The notes beneath the pieces are model-generated. The model made no database searches and was not told the origin of the DNA. It worked only from the letters and a program-made list of their open reading frames with translations. A stretch of 64,000 bases of DNA from Bacteroides finegoldii DSM 17565 (lineage in GTDB: Bacteria; Bacteroidota; Bacteroidia; Bacteroidales; Bacteroidaceae), in NCBI RefSeq assembly GCF_000156195.1, contig NZ_GG688328.1:1-64000 (forward strand), given 5' to 3'. The translations under genes were made by a program, and so were the position numbers. Position 1 is the first letter of the stretch. Each line of letters opens with the position of its first letter. Positions 1 through 7,766 of this stretch are shown piece by piece.

Positions 1-537
1 CTGATGCAGTGGACGGACGACAGGCAGATTCATATCCATACGATACTGCATCAGAACAAGGGGGATGAGAACGCAAGAGGGCACATTGGTACGGAACTGA
101 ACAACAAGGCGGAAACAGTCCTGCTGGTGGAAAAGGACAAGGGGAACAGCGACATCAGCCATGTTTCCGCCATGCACATCCGGGCGATGGATTTCGAGCC
201 TTTTGCATTCTGCATCAACGACAGAGCCCTGCCCGAACTTGCGGAAGGCTACAAGCCGGAAGCAAGGAAGCCGGGAAGACCCTCGGTGGAAAAGTTTGAC
301 CCTTACAAGGATATTTCAGAACCGCAGCACCGTGCCGCACTGGAAGCCGCTTTTGCACTGAAAGAGGAATACGGCTACAAGGAGCTGGAAGACACCTTAA
401 TCAGGACTTATCTGGCAGAAGGGGTTAGACTGAATCACCAGAATGCAGTGGCGCTTATCACCATGCTGCGCAACAAACGGATGATAGTGCAGGAAAACGG
501 CAGGAAGTATTCCTTCAAGCCCGATTACCACTATTAG
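1..537 (+). CDS. C-terminal part of a mobilizable-element AAA/RecA-like ATPase (partial)
   Basis: The reading frame is open from the left edge of the window to the stop at 535-537, so only about the last 178 residues are present. What is left includes a stretch rich in His, Asn and Gly (HTILHQNKGDENARGHIGTE) followed by a beta strand ending VLLVEKD. This resembles the distal half of the RecA/KaiC-like ATPase core found in the AAA ATPase genes that precede the primase and relaxase genes in Bacteroides mobilizable elements. The Walker A part would lie outside the window. The C-terminal half (about residues 85-178) is charged and ends in a winged-helix-like region. The likely role is replication or mobilization of the element. 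Family assignment rests on gene order and recalled similarity, not on a search. Confidence 0.65.
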   Translation: MMQWTDDRQIHIHTILHQNKGDENARGHIGTELNNKAETVLLVEKDKGNSDISHVSAMHIRAMDFEPFAFCINDRALPELAEGYKPEARKPGRPSVEKFDPYKDISEPQHRAALEAAFALKEEYGYKELEDTLIRTYLAEGVRLNHQNAVALITMLRNKRMIVQENGRKYSFKPDYHY

Positions 538-550
538 CCGACAATCCCGA

Positions 551-673
551 AAATCGCTTCACTTTATTCCCGTATCCTATATATACGACAATTTAGTGAA
601 GTGATTTCAGAAACAGACAAATCACTTCACTTTATTCCGGGGGTCTATATATTAGGAGTTTAGTGAAGTGATT
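551..673. repeat. Two tandem palindromic units between the ATPase and primase genes
   Basis: Two successive inverted repeats share the same arm. Unit 1 has arms at 551-563 and 595-607 (AAATCGCTTCACT against AGTGAAGTGATTT, one G.T pair). Unit 2 has arms at 620-631 and 662-673 (AATCACTTCACT against AGTGAAGTGATT, perfect). The loops are about 30 bases and AT-rich, each with a TATATA core. The same box therefore appears four times in alternating orientation. No ORF of note lies in this 211-base gap. Possible roles are iteron-like sites for the element's replication proteins or operators controlling the primase gene. Confidence 0.75.
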
Positions 674-748
674 GTACTGACCGCATACTTTTAAGAGTTG
701 CGGGCAAAAAGAGAAATAATCAAAGCACTCACTAAAAACGATTTCCTT

Positions 749-1705
749 ATGAACATCGAGACTGCAAAACAAATCAATCTGGCTGACTACCTGCACAGCC
801 TGGGGTATTCACCCGTCAAACAGCAGGGTATCAACCTTTGGTACAAATCTCCCTTGAGGGAAGAAACAGAGGCTTCCTTCAAAGTGAACACCGAACGCAA
901 CCAGTGGTACGACTTCGGTTTAGGGAAAGGGGGCGGTATCATTGAACTGGCTGCACACCTGTATGCTACCGACCATGTACCTTACCTGCTGGAGCGGATT
1001 GCGGAACAGACACCGCATGTACACCCGGTATCTTTCTCTTTTGGCAAGCAGGACTCTTTCGGTCCGAGCTTCCAACAGCTGGAGATAGTACCGCTATCGT
1101 CTCCTGCCCTGCTTTCCTATTTACAAGGTAGAGGAATAAATCTGGAACTGGCAAAAAGAGAATGTAGTGAAGCCCGTTACACCCACAACGGCAAGCGTTA
1201 CTTTGCCATCGCATTCCCTAACGGTTCGGGTGGGTTTGAGGTTCGTAACCCCTATTTCAAGGGCTGCATCGCCCCCAAGGAAATCTCCCACATCAGACAG
1301 TCGGGAAAAGCAAGGACTGCCTGCTATGTGTTCGAGGGTTTCATGGACTACCTTTCCTTTCTGACATTGAGACAAGAGAGCTGCCCAAATTATCCGGAAT
1401 TGGACGGGCAGGACTATATTGTATTGAACTCCGTATCGAATGTGAACAAGGCTCTCTATCCGTTGGGCAATTACGAACGCATCCACTGCTTTTTCGACAA
1501 CGACCATGCAGGAATGGAAGCACTCCGGCAAATCCGCATGGAATACGGCAGAGACCGGTACATCCGGGACGCTTCGCAGATTTACAGCGGATGCAAGGAC
1601 TTGAACGAATACTTACAGAAACAGGTTGAAAGAAAAAGGCAGCTCCAGTCCGCCAAAGGGGTGCGCAGCCAATCACCGGAGAAGAAGAGCGGCTTCCGGT
1701 TATAG
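749..1705 (+). CDS. Toprim-domain primase of a mobilizable element
   Basis: A 318-residue protein starting at the ATG at 749; a longer frame back to 698 has no ATG and was not used. The N-terminal region (about 1-85) resembles the CHC2-type primase zinc-binding fold (LWYKSPLREE, then NQWYDFGLGKGG) but lacks the usual cysteines, so it probably does not bind zinc. The C-terminal half carries Toprim motifs: a conserved Glu in YVFEGFMDY and an acidic DND in CFFDNDHAG. These are the metal-binding residues expected of DnaG-type primases. NBU elements carry such a gene (prmN) directly before the mobilization gene, and the same order is seen here. It probably primes the transferred or replicating strand of the element. 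Confidence 0.8.
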   Translation: MNIETAKQINLADYLHSLGYSPVKQQGINLWYKSPLREETEASFKVNTERNQWYDFGLGKGGGIIELAAHLYATDHVPYLLERIAEQTPHVHPVSFSFGKQDSFGPSFQQLEIVPLSSPALLSYLQGRGINLELAKRECSEARYTHNGKRYFAIAFPNGSGGFEVRNPYFKGCIAPKEISHIRQSGKARTACYVFEGFMDYLSFLTLRQESCPNYPELDGQDYIVLNSVSNVNKALYPLGNYERIHCFFDNDHAGMEALRQIRMEYGRDRYIRDASQIYSGCKDLNEYLQKQVERKRQLQSAKGVRSQSPEKKSGFRL

Positions 1706-1834
1706 CCCACTATAACTACACGCTCCGCTTTCGTAGTTGTGGGCTCTCCCGAGGGGATTAGGGCTTTGCCCTAATGACCCACTCAGGGCGTTTCACCCCT
1801 GAGAACCCCGAGCAAAGAGTGACCCTCTCTTTGC
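1704..1834. other. Hairpin cluster upstream of the relaxase gene, candidate oriT region
   Basis: The 282-base gap 1706-1987 is gene-free and G+C-rich in its first half. It contains four consecutive stem-loops: arms 1704-1710 plus 1714-1719 pairing with 1733-1745 (3-nt bulge), 1757-1764 with 1768-1775, 1782-1788 with 1797-1803, and 1812-1819 with 1827-1834. The last three stems are perfect. MobV and NBU-type relaxases usually nick at an oriT just upstream of their own gene, so this is the best oriT candidate in the window. The first hairpin could also terminate the primase transcript. The nick site cannot be identified by reading. Confidence 0.45.
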
Positions 1835-1987
1835 AATCTCCGCTTATGGGTTACCCCTAAGAAATCTCGTGCAAATGAGAGCAGAGGCAAACTTGCTTGA
1901 CCTATGCCGAATGCAGCCGAGATTCATAAAATAACCCCTCTGCGAAAGCGAGCAAAGTAAATTAATTGTAAACAAAGAAAAGAAGCT

Positions 1988-3391
1988 ATGGCAACAAAAT
2001 CAAGCATACACATCAAGCCTTGCAACATCGCATCGAGCGAGGCACACAACCGAAGGACTGCCGAGTATATGCGTAATATCGGGGAGTCCAGAATCTATGT
2101 CGTTCCCGAACTTTCCACCGATAACGAACAGTGGATAAATCCCGACTTCGGCACTCCCGAACTGCGAACTCATTATGACAATATCAAGCAAATGGTCAAG
2201 GAAAAGACCGGACGTGCCATGCAGGAAAAGGAAAGGGAACGCAAGGGAAAGAATGGAAAGATTATCAAGGTGGCGGGATGCTCACCCATCCGTGAAGGAG
2301 TATTGCTTATCAGACCGGACACCACACTGGCTGATGTACGCAAATTCGGTGAAGAGTGCCAAAGACGCTGGGGCATCACTCCGCTACAGATTTTCCTGCA
2401 TAAAGACGAAGGGCATTGGCTGAACGGTCAGCCGGAAGCGGAAGACAAAGAGAGCTTCCAAATAGGAAGCAGATGGTTCAAGCCGAACTATCATGCTCAT
2501 ATCGTATTCGACTGGATGAACCACGAAACCGGGAAGAGCCGAAAGCTCAATGACGAGGATATGGCAACCATGCAGACCCTTGCTTCCGATATTCTGCTAA
2601 TGGAACGTGGGCAGACAAAAGCTGTCACAGGTAAAGAGCATCTGGAACGAAACGATTTCATCATTGAGAAGCAGAAAGCCGAACTGCAACGTATAGAAGA
2701 AACCAAGCGACACAAGGAGCAACAGGTAAGCCTTGCCGAACAGGAACTCAAACAGGTAAAAGCTGAGATACGTACAGACAAACTCAAAAGTGCAGCTACC
2801 GATGTAGCCACTGCCATAACCAGCAGCGTAGGTTCTCTTTTCGGAAGCGGTAAGTTGAAAGAACTGGAACATAACATCGAGCAGCTACATCAGGAGATTG
2901 CCAACCGGGACAAAGCTACTGATGAATTAAAAATTCAGATGCAACAAATGCAGGAACAGCACGGCAGACAAATACGCAATCTTCAAGGAATACATAATAA
3001 AGAGATTGAAGCTAAAGACAAAGAAATATCACGGCTAAACACCCTGCTTGAAAAGGCATTATGCTGGTTCCCATTACTCAAAGAAATGCTGAGAATGGAA
3101 AAATTATGCTATGTCACTGGTTTTACCAAGGGGATGGTTGATTCTCTTTTATACAAAAAGGAAGCTCTCAGATGTAGTGGAAAAATCTATTCCGAAGAAT
3201 ATAGACAGAGATTTGAAACAAAAAATGTAATTTTCAAAATTGAACGAAGCCCGATCGATAAGAATAAATTGATGCTGACTATAAACCAACAGCCAATCAG
3301 CGAATGGTTCAAAGAACAATGGGAGAAGTTACAGCAGCATCTGCGTAACTCAGTGCAGAAAGAACAAAAATCCAGAGGATTCAGGATGTAA
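1988..3391 (+). CDS. MobV-family relaxase (Pre/Mob plasmid recombination enzyme type)
   Basis: A 467-residue protein. The first 200 residues match the MobV relaxase pattern: an N-terminal SIHIKPCNIASSEAHNRR segment, an acidic/histidine motif HKDEGHW (H138, D140, E141, H143) and the metal-binding motif NYHAHIVFDW (H169, H171). Residues about 225-355 form a long charged coiled coil (KQKAELQRIEETKRHKEQQ and onward), as is common in this family. The C-terminal 110 residues look globular and DNA-binding. The enzyme would nick oriT and lead the strand during mobilization by a helper conjugative element. It lies downstream of the primase gene and the hairpin cluster, matching the prm-mob order of NBU elements. 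The final residues SRGFRM are basic. Confidence 0.88.
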   Translation: MATKSSIHIKPCNIASSEAHNRRTAEYMRNIGESRIYVVPELSTDNEQWINPDFGTPELRTHYDNIKQMVKEKTGRAMQEKERERKGKNGKIIKVAGCSPIREGVLLIRPDTTLADVRKFGEECQRRWGITPLQIFLHKDEGHWLNGQPEAEDKESFQIGSRWFKPNYHAHIVFDWMNHETGKSRKLNDEDMATMQTLASDILLMERGQTKAVTGKEHLERNDFIIEKQKAELQRIEETKRHKEQQVSLAEQELKQVKAEIRTDKLKSAATDVATAITSSVGSLFGSGKLKELEHNIEQLHQEIANRDKATDELKIQMQQMQEQHGRQIRNLQGIHNKEIEAKDKEISRLNTLLEKALCWFPLLKEMLRMEKLCYVTGFTKGMVDSLLYKKEALRCSGKIYSEEYRQRFETKNVIFKIERSPIDKNKLMLTINQQPISEWFKEQWEKLQQHLRNSVQKEQKSRGFRM

Positions 3392-3396
3392 TATAG

Positions 3397-3427
3397 AGAA
3401 GTACAATTCATCATGGATTGTACTTCT
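3397..3427 (+). terminator. Stem-loop just after the relaxase stop codon
   Basis: Perfect 11-bp arms AGAAGTACAAT (3397-3407) and ATTGTACTTCT (3417-3427) with a 9-base loop begin six bases after the relaxase stop codon. No clear T tract follows, so this may be a weak or bidirectional terminator. The remaining bases up to 3537 are AT-rich with no recognisable feature. Confidence 0.5.
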
Positions 3428-3537
3428 ATCGTAATATATAGTACAAAATCTAAGTTGTCTAACTATTCTAAAGTAAAATAAGCAATAAAAGAATATCTTA
3501 TTCACTATTAATATACCATATTGTCAATATCTTTCCC

Positions 3538-4413
3538 TCATTTAGTCAATCGTATCTTTTCGTGGTAGAAATAATTTACGATAACCGGCTTGCCTTTTTC
3601 CGAGCGCCCGTAAGGCAAATCATTTATTCTATATGGAAACCCCTGTGCCTTGGCGTATTGGGAAATGTCCTGTTCCAATGCCTGCCAGTAATCAAGCCTC
3701 TTTTTGTTGTATATTTCTTCGTATAACGGAAAGAGGTCGGGATGCTTCTCACGGATATACGTCATTATCCCTCCCTTGAACTGCCCGCGCAGATTCAGGT
3801 TTTCGAGCCATATCAAATCGGCATATCCTTTCACTTTCTCGATAATCGCCTTCATATCGGTTATTCCGGGGAATATGGGCGATACAAAACACACGGTACG
3901 GATGCCCGCCTCATAGACCTGACGCATTGCGTTCAGACGACGTTCTATGCTCACGGCATTGTCCATATCCGTACGAAAACGCTCGTCAAGCGTATTGACC
4001 GACCATGACACCGTTACTTTGGGAAAACGCTTCAACAGGTCGAGGTCGCGCAGGACAAGGTCGGACTTAGTGCATATCATAATCTCGGCGTTGCTCCCAC
4101 GCAGCTCTTCGAGCAGCCTGTGGGTACGGCAAAATTGCTCCTCATACGGGTTGTAACCATCCGTCACGGAACCTATCACAATGCGCTCTCCGTCATATTT
4201 GTGCGGATTGGCTATCGGTTTCCAGTTCTTCACGTCCAGAAATGCACCCCACGGTTCTGTATGCCCGGTGAATCGTTTCATAAACGATGCGTAGCAATAC
4301 TTACAGGCGTGGGGACAGCCCACGTAAGGGTTGACCGAATATCCTCCGACCGGCAGTGAGGATTTGGTCATAACGCTCTGTACGTCTATTTCTTTGATTA
4401 TTTCGGTATTCAT
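3538..4413 (-). CDS. SPL-family radical SAM protein (COG1533-like)
   Basis: A 291-residue radical SAM protein. The Fe4S4-binding motif is GCPHACKYCYA, with C33, C37 and C40 in C-x3-C-x2-C spacing. Downstream strands such as VIGSVTDGYNPYEEQ and ICTKSDLVLRDLDLL are typical of the spore-photoproduct-lyase-like (SplB, COG1533) group, whose members are mostly of unknown substrate. The start chosen is the ATG at 4411-4413; the frame is open further upstream but that part lies over the C-terminus of the neighbouring gene. The start overlaps the preceding stop (TGA at 4410-4412) in an ATGA arrangement, which implies translational coupling to the second radical SAM protein. Substrate unknown. No typical spore photoproduct lyase function is expected in a non-sporeformer. 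Confidence 0.82.
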   Translation of the reverse strand: MNTEIIKEIDVQSVMTKSSLPVGGYSVNPYVGCPHACKYCYASFMKRFTGHTEPWGAFLDVKNWKPIANPHKYDGERIVIGSVTDGYNPYEEQFCRTHRLLEELRGSNAEIMICTKSDLVLRDLDLLKRFPKVTVSWSVNTLDERFRTDMDNAVSIERRLNAMRQVYEAGIRTVCFVSPIFPGITDMKAIIEKVKGYADLIWLENLNLRGQFKGGIMTYIREKHPDLFPLYEEIYNKKRLDYWQALEQDISQYAKAQGFPYRINDLPYGRSEKGKPVIVNYFYHEKIRLTK

Positions 4414-5078
4414 TGTAAGCGTTTTGTAAATTGTTCCGGCAGTTCCTGAATCATCCTTTCTTCGCCCATTATAGGCAGCAAATCCTCTTTCATAAACACG
4501 GGGACGCCCTGTGTTTGGGCTTGGTCGGCAATGTGAAGCACCCATTCGGGACGGGAATCCACTTTGCCTTTCCGATGTCCGGTCTCCGTACCTATGACAA
4601 TCCAGTCGATACCCTCGAAATCTATATCGCCGATTTCATCGAAAATAGGTTCGAAAGTGACATGGTAGTGCTTGGCCTTGATATTTCTTTTCAAATCGTC
4701 TAGCCGCTTTTTTTCGGAATTGCGCGTGACGGTCACGCCCATCCATACATTCTCGTCATCTGTAGAGAAACTGATCTTGTCCGGACATTTCGTAAGGAAT
4801 ATATAAGCGTGTTGCGGATTGCTTTTCATTCGTCTGAATATTTCCGCATTCCATTCAGGCTTCCAATCGGAGAAATCGCTCATTCCGGTCATCAGCCATA
4901 CGTGAGGCTTGGGCGTGTCGATGATACGCAGCTTTCGCACCATATATTCCGGTACGGAGAAGTCGTCCGTAATATGGAAACGGCGGCAGTTGTTACGGGC
5001 ATAGCAGTAGCTGCACCCGATGGAGCAGCCTACCACTATGTTCATATTCTTTATCAGGGATTTTATACAGATAGTCAT
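4410..5078 (-). CDS. DUF5131-like radical SAM protein (phage Gp37/Gp68 type)
   Basis: A 222-residue protein from the ATG at 5078, which has an AAGGA sequence about 10 bases upstream. A start at 5123 is possible but would overlap the cupin gene by 22 bases. The radical SAM cysteines are C18, C22 and C25 in VVGCSIGCSYCYA. The C-terminal half, with VTFEPIFDEIGDIDFEGIDW, WIVIGTETGHRKG and GVPVFMKED, matches the DUF5131 (phage Gp37/Gp68) pattern as remembered. The gene is coupled by an ATGA overlap to the downstream SPL-family radical SAM gene, so the two proteins are probably made in fixed ratio and may work together. Biochemical function is unknown. Confidence 0.75.
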   Translation of the reverse strand: MTICIKSLIKNMNIVVGCSIGCSYCYARNNCRRFHITDDFSVPEYMVRKLRIIDTPKPHVWLMTGMSDFSDWKPEWNAEIFRRMKSNPQHAYIFLTKCPDKISFSTDDENVWMGVTVTRNSEKKRLDDLKRNIKAKHYHVTFEPIFDEIGDIDFEGIDWIVIGTETGHRKGKVDSRPEWVLHIADQAQTQGVPVFMKEDLLPIMGEERMIQELPEQFTKRLQ

Positions 5079-5101
5079 CTGCTTAGAGTTCCTTTTTAGA
5101 A

Positions 5102-5566
5102 TCATTTCGGAGAGACTTTCCATTTTACCGGTTCTTTCAGTATGATTCCGTCAGTGGCATCCTCCTGTGAGAATGTATTGCTGCAATATTGTATGCAGAG
5201 CATGAGGAGCGGAGTCGTTCCGTTGTTACGGACACTTCGTTTTCCTGCAGGAGATACCCTGACAACGCTACCTTCTTCCACTGGGAACACTGTTCCGTCT
5301 ACTTGAAATTCACCTTTACCGGAGAGGAAAAAATAAAGTTCCTCATGACTCTTGTGACTATGCAGAAATCCGGTTTCTGTACCCGGGGCGAATGACTGGA
5401 AAGAAAACTCGCTTCCCGTAGTTCCGAGAGCGGTGCTGCAGAATACTTTTCCGGGAATTTTCACATCCGGGCCAAGCTGAAGTTCGTATTCATTCAGTTC
5501 ATTCAACTTACCGACACTGATCGCGGCGAAATTCTGTTCTACCGCGATTTTCCTAATCTTTTTCAT
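5102..5566 (-). CDS. Cupin-domain protein
   Basis: A 154-residue single-domain cupin. Cupin motif 1 is visible as HSHKSHEELYFFLSGKGEF, with H69, H71 and a following Glu as probable metal ligands. Motif 2 is in PAGKRSVRNNGTTPLLML. There is no signal peptide, so the protein should be cytoplasmic. Its stop lies 23 bases before the chosen start of the DUF5131-like radical SAM gene, and its start is 33 bases after the stop of the MBL-fold gene. The four genes on this strand thus form a compact operon. Small cupins of this kind can bind ligands or act as isomerases or dioxygenases; the substrate cannot be read from sequence. Confidence 0.8.
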   Translation of the reverse strand: MKKIRKIAVEQNFAAISVGKLNELNEYELQLGPDVKIPGKVFCSTALGTTGSEFSFQSFAPGTETGFLHSHKSHEELYFFLSGKGEFQVDGTVFPVEEGSVVRVSPAGKRSVRNNGTTPLLMLCIQYCSNTFSQEDATDGIILKEPVKWKVSPK

Positions 5567-5599
5567 CTTTCTAATATTTTGAAATGATTGTTTATACAG

Positions 5600-6379
5600 T
5601 TATTTAAGTGTTATGCTTTCTCCGTCTTCCGGTATAATCAGTCGGCTCATATCCGTCCCGTGATGGCGAGCTTCGTTGCGAAGGATGGCACGGGTGGTCT
5701 GGCAATGATCGATGGCATCCATGTGTACGGTAATCAGCTTGATGTGTGGGGGGAGTGTGTCAAGCATCGCCATTACTTCCTGTTCATTGGGGATGATACA
5801 ACCGTCCGTCTTAGAGAATTCGGGAAATACCGCACCGCCACTGTTCACCACAATATAATTAGGACGATACTTTTCCACGGTAGCAAGAGTACATTCTTCC
5901 CATTTGCAATCGCCCATGATATAAATAGTCGGAAGCCCTTCGGACATCAGCACATAGCCCGAAACAGGTCCCATCATCTGGCCTATCTGACCGAAACCGT
6001 GATGGCCAATAGCACGGTGGATGGTCAGATGACCTAAGGTTATGCTCTCTTCAATCGCTTCTACATTTGAGAAACCATCTTTCAGGATGGCGGCCTTATC
6101 TTGTGGCTGGGTGTAGAAAGGAATGTCTTTCGGCAAATGCTGCTTTACACTTGGTTCGTAATGGTCGATGTGGTTGTGGGTGAGCAGTACCATATCAACA
6201 CCTTCAGTAATGTCGCTAATAGGCATTACGAGATGTACCCTCGGATTCTTATATACACCGAGAGCTGATTGCAGGGTTCCTTTGTCGGCAAATACGGGGT
6301 CAATAAGAATGGTATGTCCTGCATAGTTGATTTTCAAGGTGGCACTGCGTACCAACCGAATAATTGCTTTTTCGTTCAT
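5600..6379 (-). CDS. MBL-fold metal-dependent hydrolase
   Basis: A 259-residue protein starting at the ATG at 6379; the longer open frame to 6562 runs over the divergent AraC-type gene and is not used. The metallo-beta-lactamase signature is LLTHNHIDHY (H68, H70, D72, H73). Further likely metal ligands lie in GHHGFG and MGDCKWEE. The UlaG-like layout (Lactamase_B_2 type) suggests a phosphodiesterase or lactonase rather than an antibiotic lactamase, and no signal peptide is seen. It is the first gene of the minus-strand operon MBL, cupin, radical SAM, radical SAM, and is divergent from an AraC-family regulator that may control it. Confidence 0.82.
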   Translation of the reverse strand: MNEKAIIRLVRSATLKINYAGHTILIDPVFADKGTLQSALGVYKNPRVHLVMPISDITEGVDMVLLTHNHIDHYEPSVKQHLPKDIPFYTQPQDKAAILKDGFSNVEAIEESITLGHLTIHRAIGHHGFGQIGQMMGPVSGYVLMSEGLPTIYIMGDCKWEECTLATVEKYRPNYIVVNSGGAVFPEFSKTDGCIIPNEQEVMAMLDTLPPHIKLITVHMDAIDHCQTTRAILRNEARHHGTDMSRLIIPEDGESITLK

Positions 6380-6485
6380 GATGTTATGTTTTGTATTATT
6401 TTTCGGGTACAAAGTTCGAAAGGATATCCCAATGTCTCTATGCCTTAAAAACAGGAATATATGCCATTTTGATAAAAGAATGATG

Positions 6486-6493
6486 TATATTTG
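6486..6493 (+). promoter_or_regulatory. Bacteroides-type -7 box before the AraC-family gene
   Basis: TATATTTG fits the Bacteroides -7 consensus TAnnTTTG and lies 23 bases before the ATG at 6516. A TTTTG at 6467-6471 could serve as -33, but the spacing is shorter than usual. Confidence 0.45.
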
Positions 6494-6515
6494 CAGAAAG
6501 CAAAAAACAAGAGTG

Positions 6516-7415
6516 ATGAAAGCTATAATCAATCCCGAAAGACTTGTAAGCGTTCCGTTCAATAAAACGCAATGTGGCGTAGACTTCTACATTAACACAG
6601 GCGAAAGCAAGGACATCTGTGGTGTCTTGACCGAGCATAAGGCGTTTAAGACAGATTTTTTCAGCTTCTATTTCTTTCGTCGTGCCAATGGATATTTGTT
6701 GCTGAACTTCCGAAAAGTGGAGTTACGGGATGGTATGGTGCTGCTTTTGTCGCCGCACCAGCAACAGGAATGGCACGTGAACGAGGTAGAACTAGATTAC
6801 ACTTTTCTTATTTTCCGCGAAGACTTTATGCGCACGTTCATTGCTGACAAGTTCTTCGTATATCGGCTGTTGTATTATTATCAGACTGATACACCGCCCT
6901 ACTTGTTTGCCGAGCCGGAGGAGCTGACGGAATATATGCGCCTCTTAAAAAAGATAAAACAAGAACTACAACATCCTGTGGTAGACACTTACAACCTCAT
7001 TGTGTCAGTGCTTTATTATCTACTGGTAATTATCAACCGGGCATACGCTCAAACTTATCGTCTACCTGTCGAAGTGCCAAAAAACAATTACGCATTCAAA
7101 TTCAAGGACTTACTCGAAAAACATATCCGAACGACACAGCGCGTTCAAGAATATGCTGATATGCTTCGGGTAAGTCGTATCACCTTGAATAATTCTGTCA
7201 TGGCGCAATTTGGTGTATCAGCCATTCACTTACTCAAGCAACGTCTTTTGGAAGAGCTGAAAAATGAGCTACTGTTCTCCAATCTGAATGTGAGCCAACT
7301 GGCAGACGAGTTCCACTTTTCCGACCCCAGTCACCTCATGCGTTTTTTCAAAAAAGAAACAGGCAAGACTTTTACCCAATATCTAATGAATTACAAAAGA
7401 GGAATATATGAATAG
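6516..7415 (+). CDS. AraC-family transcriptional regulator
   Basis: A 299-residue protein from the ATG at 6516; the upstream in-frame region runs antisense over the MBL gene's 5' end. Residues 1-180 form a cupin-like AraC sensor domain (FYFFRRANGYLLLNF, LLSPHQQQEWHV). The last 100 residues hold two helix-turn-helix units, including VQEYADMLRVSRITLNNSV and LNVSQLADEFHFSDPSHLMRFFKKETG, the usual AraC signature. It is divergent from the MBL-fold gene with a 136-base shared upstream region, so it probably regulates the MBL, cupin and radical-SAM operon, itself, or both. The ligand is unknown. Confidence 0.85.
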   Translation: MKAIINPERLVSVPFNKTQCGVDFYINTGESKDICGVLTEHKAFKTDFFSFYFFRRANGYLLLNFRKVELRDGMVLLLSPHQQQEWHVNEVELDYTFLIFREDFMRTFIADKFFVYRLLYYYQTDTPPYLFAEPEELTEYMRLLKKIKQELQHPVVDTYNLIVSVLYYLLVIINRAYAQTYRLPVEVPKNNYAFKFKDLLEKHIRTTQRVQEYADMLRVSRITLNNSVMAQFGVSAIHLLKQRLLEELKNELLFSNLNVSQLADEFHFSDPSHLMRFFKKETGKTFTQYLMNYKRGIYE

Positions 7416-7568
7416 AAATTTCATATTTGGCAAATGAATTCCATATTTAAGATATTTATTTTTTTGAATAACTATATTTTTCGTCATAAAGGTTCATTCT
7501 GCCAGTCCATAGAAATACCAATCGCTTTGTAATTGACATTCTTTTGAAGAATCTTAAAAAATACAAAA

Positions 7569-7594
7569 ACACCCAATTTTACATTCTTGGGTGT
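7569..7594 (-). terminator. Second, weaker terminator hairpin downstream of tRNA-Ser
   Basis: Read on the minus strand, ACACCCA (7588-7594) and TGGGTGT (7569-7575) pair and are followed by a short T run (GTTTTTG). It lies directly beyond the first terminator of the tRNA. Confidence 0.5.
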
Positions 7595-7634
7595 AAAAAA
7601 GGGTGTAAATCTCGCAAATGCTTGATTTACACCC
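7595..7634 (-). terminator. Rho-independent terminator of tRNA-Ser
   Basis: On the minus strand, perfect 11-bp arms GGGTGTAAATC (7624-7634) and GATTTACACCC (7601-7611) enclose a 12-base loop and are followed by six T (7595-7600). The stem begins seven bases beyond the tRNA 3' end. This is a textbook intrinsic terminator. Confidence 0.8.
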
Positions 7635-7640
7635 TTTATT

Positions 7641-7653
7641 GCGGAGAGACAGG
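7641..7653 (-). other. 13-bp attachment-site core (NBU2-type att) at the tRNA-Ser 3' end
   Basis: On the minus strand this reads CCTGTCTCTCCGC. From memory, this is the 13-bp core at which the Bacteroides mobilizable element NBU2 integrates, in the 3' end of tRNA-Ser genes. The tRNA 3' end points toward the mobilization genes at lower coordinates, as expected if the element occupies the sequence to the left. No second copy was found in the window, so the other junction would lie beyond its left edge. Confidence 0.6.
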
Positions 7654-7726
7654 GATTCGAACCCCGGGAAGTGTTACCTTCAACGGTTTTCAAGACCGCC
7701 GCAATCGACCACTCTGCCACCTCTCC
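7642..7726 (-). tRNA. tRNA-Ser (anticodon TGA)
   Basis: On the minus strand an 85-base cloverleaf begins GGAGAGGTGGCAGAGTGG. The acceptor stem is closed by CTCTCC and the T arm is GGGTTCGAATCCC. A long variable arm marks class II (serine). The anticodon TGA lies at 7690-7692 (plus-strand TCA). No CCA is encoded. It is flanked by a promoter on one side and an intrinsic terminator on the other. Confidence 0.95.
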
Positions 7727-7766
7727 AAAACTTCTTTATCAGAAGTGCTTTCCGTTGAAAGCGGTG

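Noticed and set aside
2497..2877. Antisense ORFs within the relaxase coiled-coil region
   Set aside because: They are shadows of a biased coding sequence, with no domain or start signal.
4414..4545. N-terminal extension of the SPL-family radical SAM gene
   Set aside because: The extended part lies over the C-terminus of the DUF5131-like gene in another frame and does not look like a protein domain; the ATG at 4413 gives the family's normal start.
7484..7720. A 78-codon minus-strand ORF (MAEWSIAAVLKTVEGN...)
   Set aside because: It is the translation of the tRNA-Ser gene and its terminator; such frames arise at serine tRNAs and are not protein genes.
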